Position numbers and translations under genes: made by a program. From Leucobacter tenebrionis (lineage in GTDB: Bacteria > Actinomycetota > Actinomycetes > Actinomycetales > Microbacteriaceae): a stretch of DNA of 64,000 nucleotides. Numbering within the stretch: position 1 is the first letter of the stretch; each line of letters begins with the position of its first letter. The notes beneath the pieces were generated by a model. It saw nothing but the letters and a program-made list of their open reading frames with translations, ran no database searches and had not been told where the DNA came from. The stretch is taken from positions 930,001 through 994,000 of the forward strand of contig NZ_CP082322.1 in NCBI RefSeq assembly GCF_019884725.1, written 5' to 3'. Of the stretch, positions 59,741 through 64,000 are shown piece after piece.

Positions 59741-62326
59741 TCAGTCGACCTTGGTGATCGGCGCCAGCTTCACGAGCAGCTTGCGTTCGCCAACCGCATC
59801 GAACACGACGTGCGCGATGCGCTTCGATCCGACGCCGGTGACGCCCGTGACCCGCCCCTCGCCGTACTCGTCGTGCCGGATCCGATCGCCCGAGGCGAGT
59901 TCGAGATCGCCGTTGTCGCGGGCCGCTCCCCCAATCATGTTGGGGAAGCCGCCGCCCGCGGCCTGCGCCGCCTTCGCCTGACGCTTGCGCTCGCGCCACT
60001 TCTCCAGCGCCGACTGCATGTTGCCGCTCGCCGGCTCGCTGACGGCCGCGGCCCCTGAACCGCCACGAGACCCCGCGGCGCCGAACGAGACCGACGAGTC
60101 GACCCGGCCGCGGGAGCGCGCGCCGCCGGAGCCGTACCCCGAGGAGCGCGGCGCGTTGAGCGCGCGGGACTCCGTGCCCCCGCGCCCCGTGACCTCGCCC
60201 GGAGACTGCCGCCAGTCGATCAGCCCCTCGGGGATCTCCTGCAGGAACCGCGACGGCATCGCCACCGACACGTCGCCGAAGGTCGCGCGGGTAGAGGCCA
60301 GCGTGAGATAGAGCTGTTCGCGCGCCCGAGTAATGCCGACGTACATGAGCCGGCGCTCCTCGTTGATGCCGCCGACCTCGTCGACGGACATCTGGTGCGG
60401 CAGCAGCCCCTCCTCGACACCGGTGATGAATACGGCCTTGAACTCGAGGCCCTTGGCCGTGTGCATGGTCATGAGCGAGACGGTGCCGCTCGTGTCGTCG
60501 AGGTCGTCAGCGGCGGCCACGAGGCTGACCTCGGTGAGGAAGGCGAGCAGGCCCGCGCCCGGCTGCTTCGCATCGAACTCACGGGCCACCGCGATGAGCT
60601 CCTCCAGGTTCTCTGCGCGCGCGTCGTCCTGCGGATCGCGCTTGGCGCGCAGCTTCTCGATCATCTCGGTCTCGTCGAGGATCAGCTTGAGCACGTCGCC
60701 GACCGGGGCGGGTTTCGCCTCCTCCGCGGAGTCGTCGGTCGCACCGCCCCCGGCCGCCATGCGAGCCGCCCGTGTCAGGAGTCCCGCGAGCTGCTGCACG
60801 GTGCCCCGCAGCTTCGGCCCCAGCGCGCCGACCTCATCGGCCCGCAGCATCGCCTCGTGGAACGAGATGCCCTGCGCCTCCTGGAAGTTCGCGAGGTGCG
60901 CCTCGGCCATCGGCCCGATCCCGCGCTTGGGCGCGCCCAGCAGGCGCGACCACGCGATCGGATCGTACGGGTTGGCGATGCTCGTGAGGTACGCCATCGC
61001 GTCCTTGATCTCGGCGCGCTCGTAGAACTTGGTGCCGCCGAGCACGCGGTACGGGATCGCGGATCGGATCAGCAGCTCCTCGAGTGCGCGCGTCTGCGAG
61101 TTGGTGCGGTAGAACACCGCCACGTCGCCGTAGGCCATGCCGCCCCGGTGTAGATCCTCGATCTCCTCGGCGACGAACCGCGCCTCGTCGTGCTGCGAGT
61201 AGCCGGTGAAGCCGACGATCTTCGCCCCGTCGCCCTCGGTGGTGAAGAGGTTCTTCTCCTGCCGATCGAAGTTGTTGCCGATCACGGCGTTGGCCGCCGA
61301 GAGGATGTTCTGCGTCGAGCGGTAGTTCTGCTCGAGCTTGACCACCTCGGCCCCAGGGAAGTCGCGCTCGAACTCCACGATGTTTCGGATATCGGCGCCG
61401 CGGAACGCGTAGATCGACTGGTCGCTGTCGCCGACGACCGTGAGGCTGGCCGGCGGGATCCTGCCGCTCGCATCGAGCTCCCGGTCGCGTGCCGGCGGCG
61501 TCAGCCGATCCACCTCCTCCGGTTCGACGGGGCGGGTGAGCTCGCGGATGAGTGAGTACTGGGCGTGGTTCGTGTCCTGGTACTCGTCGACGAGGATGTG
61601 GCGGAAGCGGCGCTGGTAGACGGCGGCCACGTCGGGGTGGGCGCGGAAGAGCTGCACCGTCTGCCCGATGAGGTCGTCGAAGTCGAACGCGTTGGCGCGC
61701 CGCAGCTCCTGCTCGTACATCTTGAAGATCTCGACGAACAGGCGGTCGCGGGGATCGCTCTCGTTCATGGTCGCCGCGTAGTCGTCGGCATCGCTCAGCT
61801 CGTTCTTGAGCTTCGAGATCTTCGAACCGGCGTTGGCCGGGGTGAAACCATACGTGTCTGCGTCGAGCTCCTTGATGATGCGCTTGAGCAGGGCGCGGGA
61901 GTCGGCGGAGTCGTAGATGGTGAAACCCGAAACGTAGCCGAAGCGCTCGGCCTCGCGACGCAGAATGCGCACGCAGGCCGAGTGGAAGGTCGACACCCAC
62001 ATACCCTGGGCGCCCTCGCCGAGCAGTCCCTCGATGCGCTCGCGCATCTCGGCGGCCGCCTTGTTCGTGAAGGTGATCGCGAGGATCTGGCTCGGCCACG
62101 CCTCTTTATTGCGGATGAGGTGGGCGATGCGGTGCGTGAGCACGCGGGTCTTGCCCGATCCCGCACCCGCGACGATCAGCAGCGCGGGCCCGCGCGAGAC
62201 CACCGCGCGCTCCTGCGCCGGGTTCAGGCCGTCGAGCAGCGGATCCTGCCCGCCCGCACCCCGGGCGCCGCCCGCAGAAGGACCACCGAATGGAGCGCCG
62301 GGCTCCAGAAGTTCAAACTCGCTCAT
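59741..62326 (-). CDS. pcrA: ATP-dependent DNA helicase PcrA/UvrD
   Basis: This 861-residue SF1A 3'-5' helicase has LNPAQERAV, Walker A AGAGSGKT (53-60), HILVDEYQDTNHAQY (motif II), GDSDQSIYAFRGAD, the EQNYRST motif IV region, VSLMTMHTAKGLEF and the VGITRARE motif VI. A C-terminal tudor-like segment (GDRIRHDEYGEGRVTGV) interacts with RNA polymerase in PcrA proteins. It acts in nucleotide excision repair and plasmid or phage rolling-circle replication. The ATG at 62326 gives the usual PcrA N-terminus; the extra 20 upstream codons are not supported. Confidence 0.95.
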   Translation of the reverse strand: MSEFELLEPGAPFGGPSAGGARGAGGQDPLLDGLNPAQERAVVSRGPALLIVAGAGSGKTRVLTHRIAHLIRNKEAWPSQILAITFTNKAAAEMRERIEGLLGEGAQGMWVSTFHSACVRILRREAERFGYVSGFTIYDSADSRALLKRIIKELDADTYGFTPANAGSKISKLKNELSDADDYAATMNESDPRDRLFVEIFKMYEQELRRANAFDFDDLIGQTVQLFRAHPDVAAVYQRRFRHILVDEYQDTNHAQYSLIRELTRPVEPEEVDRLTPPARDRELDASGRIPPASLTVVGDSDQSIYAFRGADIRNIVEFERDFPGAEVVKLEQNYRSTQNILSAANAVIGNNFDRQEKNLFTTEGDGAKIVGFTGYSQHDEARFVAEEIEDLHRGGMAYGDVAVFYRTNSQTRALEELLIRSAIPYRVLGGTKFYERAEIKDAMAYLTSIANPYDPIAWSRLLGAPKRGIGPMAEAHLANFQEAQGISFHEAMLRADEVGALGPKLRGTVQQLAGLLTRAARMAAGGGATDDSAEEAKPAPVGDVLKLILDETEMIEKLRAKRDPQDDARAENLEELIAVAREFDAKQPGAGLLAFLTEVSLVAAADDLDDTSGTVSLMTMHTAKGLEFKAVFITGVEEGLLPHQMSVDEVGGINEERRLMYVGITRAREQLYLTLASTRATFGDVSVAMPSRFLQEIPEGLIDWRQSPGEVTGRGGTESRALNAPRSSGYGSGGARSRGRVDSSVSFGAAGSRGGSGAAAVSEPASGNMQSALEKWRERKRQAKAAQAAGGGFPNMIGGAARDNGDLELASGDRIRHDEYGEGRVTGVTGVGSKRIAHVVFDAVGERKLLVKLAPITKVD

Positions 62327-62424
62327 CGTGGGATCCAGTCTAGGCGGGACCTCTGACATTCCCGTCCGCGGCCGCGACAGCCCCACCGCCGCCCCGCGCC
62401 CTCCCGCCGAACACGACGGTTCCA

Positions 62425-62485
62425 GCGAGACCGACGGTTTCAGCGCCCCTGAAGCAGTCAGCCTCGCCGAAACCGTCGGTCTCGC
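62425..62485. repeat. Inverted repeat between pcrA and asparaginase genes
   Basis: GCGAGACCGACGGTTTC (62425-62441) and GAAACCGTCGGTCTCGC (62469-62485) are perfectly complementary over 17 bp around a 27-nt loop. A partial third copy (ACGACGGTTCCAG) precedes it at about 62412. Unlike the other hairpins it lies between divergent genes, where a terminator is not expected. Confidence 0.7.
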
Positions 62486-62541
62486 GAGGATCCGTCCTCA
62501 CGTGTCCGCGCGTACGGGCGCACGTGCGGGAGAATGGGGGA

Positions 62542-63534
62542 ATGGCTACTCCCAGCGTGCTCGTCTTCGCGACGGGCGGCACGATCGGCATGCACGAGAC
62601 CGACGCGGGCCTGGCGTCCGATCCCGACTTCCCCGAGGTCCTCGAGCGACTCGTCGCCGGCATCTGCCGGCCCCTCCGCATCGAGGCCCGCATCAACCAT
62701 CTGCTCCCCGCCATCGACAGCGCGAACGCCGACGCCGAGACCGCGCCGCGCATCGCCCGCGCGATCAGCGCTCGCGTGCGCACGCACAAGCCGCGGGGCG
62801 TCGTGATCCTGCACGGCACCGACACGCTCGCGCACACCGCGGCCAGGCTCGCCTTCGAGCTCTCCGGCATCGGCAGCCCCGTCGTGGTGACCGGCAGCCA
62901 GCTGCCCCACGGCGCGCCGCGCACCGACGCGGTCGACAATCTCACCCTCGCGATCCGCGCCTCGGTGAAGGCAGCGCCGCAGTCTCCCGTCTCCGTCGCA
63001 TTCGGAGGCGCGATCCTCCCCGCGGTCCGAGCGGTCAAGCACGACAGCGTCTCGCTCTCCGCCTTCCGCGCCGAGCGCCCCCTCGCCCCGAACGCCGCGG
63101 GTGTGCCCGCGGCGCCCTCGGGTCAGGACTCCCCCGCCGCACCCGCGCGGGTGATCTCGTTCAGGTTCACCCCTGCCGTCACCGCGGCGGATCTGCGTGC
63201 CGCCGTCGGCGGTCGCCCCGACGGGCTCGTGCTCGAGTGCTACGGATCGGGCAATGCCCCCATGGCGCGGCCCGGCATGCTCGGCACGCTCCGGGAGGTC
63301 TGCGCGTCGATGCCGGTGGTCGCCGTCACCCAGTGCGCGACCGGAGGGGTGGATCTCGCCCGCTACGCGGTCGGGCGCGAGCTGGCAGCCGCCGGCACGA
63401 TCGACGGATCCGACCTCACGCTCGAGGCCGCCGCCGCGAAGCTCGGATTCCTGCTCGACAGGGGGCACCGCGGTGCAGAGCTACGCAGCCTCATGGAGAG
63501 CAATCTCGTCGGCGAGCTGGTCCCGGACGCGTGA
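62542..63534 (+). CDS. L-asparaginase (type I/II fold)
   Basis: The 330-residue enzyme hydrolyses asparagine to aspartate and ammonia. Nucleophile Thr11 lies in FATGGTIGMHETD and the second catalytic motif is VILHGTDTLAHTAARL; GAPRTDAVDNLTLAIR also fits. No signal peptide is present, so it is cytoplasmic. The ATG at 62542 follows AATGGGGG; an in-frame GTG at 62524 is less likely. Confidence 0.9.
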   Translation: MATPSVLVFATGGTIGMHETDAGLASDPDFPEVLERLVAGICRPLRIEARINHLLPAIDSANADAETAPRIARAISARVRTHKPRGVVILHGTDTLAHTAARLAFELSGIGSPVVVTGSQLPHGAPRTDAVDNLTLAIRASVKAAPQSPVSVAFGGAILPAVRAVKHDSVSLSAFRAERPLAPNAAGVPAAPSGQDSPAAPARVISFRFTPAVTAADLRAAVGGRPDGLVLECYGSGNAPMARPGMLGTLREVCASMPVVAVTQCATGGVDLARYAVGRELAAAGTIDGSDLTLEAAAAKLGFLLDRGHRGAELRSLMESNLVGELVPDA

Positions 63535-63583
63535 CTCCGACGGTCCCCCGCCGACGGGGACCCCCACGCCTTCCGCCTTCGGA

Positions 63584-63644
63584 CACCGATTCACCTTCCA
63601 GCACCGCGATCGAGCGAGACGAGGTGCTTTTACCTGAATCGGTG
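63584..63644. terminator. Hairpin between asparaginase and GDPD genes
   Basis: CACCGATTCA (63584-63593) and TGAATCGGTG (63635-63644) form a 10-bp stem with a long loop that can pair further. It lies between convergent genes. Confidence 0.4.
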
Positions 63645-63674
63645 CCGCTGGATGGACCGAGCCGCTGCGTAGGG

Positions 63675-64000
63675 CTACCTCTGGGCGTCGCGGATCGCCA
63701 CCCCGAGGTCGGGGTGATCCACGAAGACGCCGTCGACCCCGGAACCCACCAGCAGCCCGAACTCCCCCTGCCAGTCTCCCCACTCCGCGCCGCGCAGCGA
63801 AGTCTGATAGCGCACGTTGAGGTAGCGGTTCTCGGGCCTGAGCGTCCAGGTGTAGACGAGCAGGCCGCGCGCGTGCGCCCGCTCCACCAGGTCGGTCGCC
63901 CCCGTCGCGCGTCCCAGCGCGTTCACCCGGATCAGGTTGCCCTTTGCCACGCTGATCCCGTCGACCCTGCGTCGCCCGTCGCCGGCCCGCGCCGCGAGCA
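63675..64000 (-). CDS. Glycerophosphodiester phosphodiesterase, C-terminal part (runs off the window)
   Basis: The frame is open to the right edge, so the 5' part of the gene lies outside the window and only about 108 C-terminal residues are seen. They end a TIM-barrel GDPD: LVERAHARGLLVYTWTLRPENRYL, then GEFGLLVGSGVDGVFVDHPDLGV, which contains the typical GVDGVFVDHPD end motif. The enzyme would split glycerophosphodiesters into glycerol-3-phosphate and an alcohol. Whether it is secreted cannot be seen. An internal GTG at 63950 could be mistaken for the start. Confidence 0.8.
   Translation of the reverse strand, partial: LAARAGDGRRRVDGISVAKGNLIRVNALGRATGATDLVERAHARGLLVYTWTLRPENRYLNVRYQTSLRGAEWGDWQGEFGLLVGSGVDGVFVDHPDLGVAIRDAQR

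Overview
The window is a high-GC actinobacterial chromosome segment. The fused 2-oxoglutarate enzyme Kgd (E2-like domain plus E1), the purN/purH/DUF6350 and sucCD neighbourhood, lipoproteins with actinobacterial lipoboxes and frequent GTG/TTG starts point to Microbacteriaceae, possibly Leucobacter. The genus is an inference, because no rRNA or other taxonomic marker is present.

Layout. 1-7 kb: an MFS transporter translationally coupled to an amidase, then the direct-sulfhydrylation methionine genes metY and metX with an EamA exporter between them. 7-12.8 kb: a coupled operon of lipoprotein, membrane-fusion protein with a peptidoglycan-binding domain, ABC ATPase and FtsX/MacB-type permease, preceded by a perfect operator-like palindrome and followed by a small lipoprotein. 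13-16 kb: a cell-wall-anchored protein with degenerate Gly/Asp octapeptide repeats. 16-18.5 kb: two coupled CNNM/CBS membrane proteins. 18.7-28.3 kb: kgd, agmatine deiminase, an ABC exporter, an aldehyde dehydrogenase, a META-domain lipoprotein and a small membrane protein.

28.36-38.40 kb is a 10-kb integrated mobile element in the 3' end of purH. It is bounded by a 15-bp direct repeat and each copy of the repeat encodes the last four PurH residues. It carries a tyrosine integrase and an HTH repressor on the minus strand. On the plus strand lie an excisionase-like gene, three small unknown genes, a winged-helix initiator-like gene followed by a DnaA box and four iteron-like repeats, an HNH endonuclease, and a capsid/packaging set: DUF6093 head-closure protein, large terminase, portal, MuF-like protein, scaffold-like protein, HK97-fold capsid and head-tail adaptor. 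There are no tail, tape-measure, baseplate or lysis genes. The best reading is a capsid-forming phage satellite, analogous to cf-PICIs, that would need tails and lysis from a helper phage. It is the most interesting part of the window.

38.4-56.6 kb: purH and purN, then a TPP-riboswitch-controlled thiamine-type transporter (binding protein, two-part permease) with a P-loop kinase-like gene where an ABC ATPase might be expected. These are followed by a DUF6350 membrane protein, a sulfonate/nitrate/taurine-type ABC transporter, a two-component system divergent from a GAP-family membrane protein, a MetE-like protein, a TIGR01777 epimerase and sucCD. 56.7-64 kb: two overlapping membrane diguanylate cyclases, a TetR regulator, the PcrA/UvrD helicase, an asparaginase and the 3' part of a glycerophosphodiester phosphodiesterase gene running off the right edge.

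Many gene ends carry long-stem hairpins. Three of these (about 4.4, 12.9 and 40.9 kb) share sequence and form a dispersed family of extragenic palindromes.
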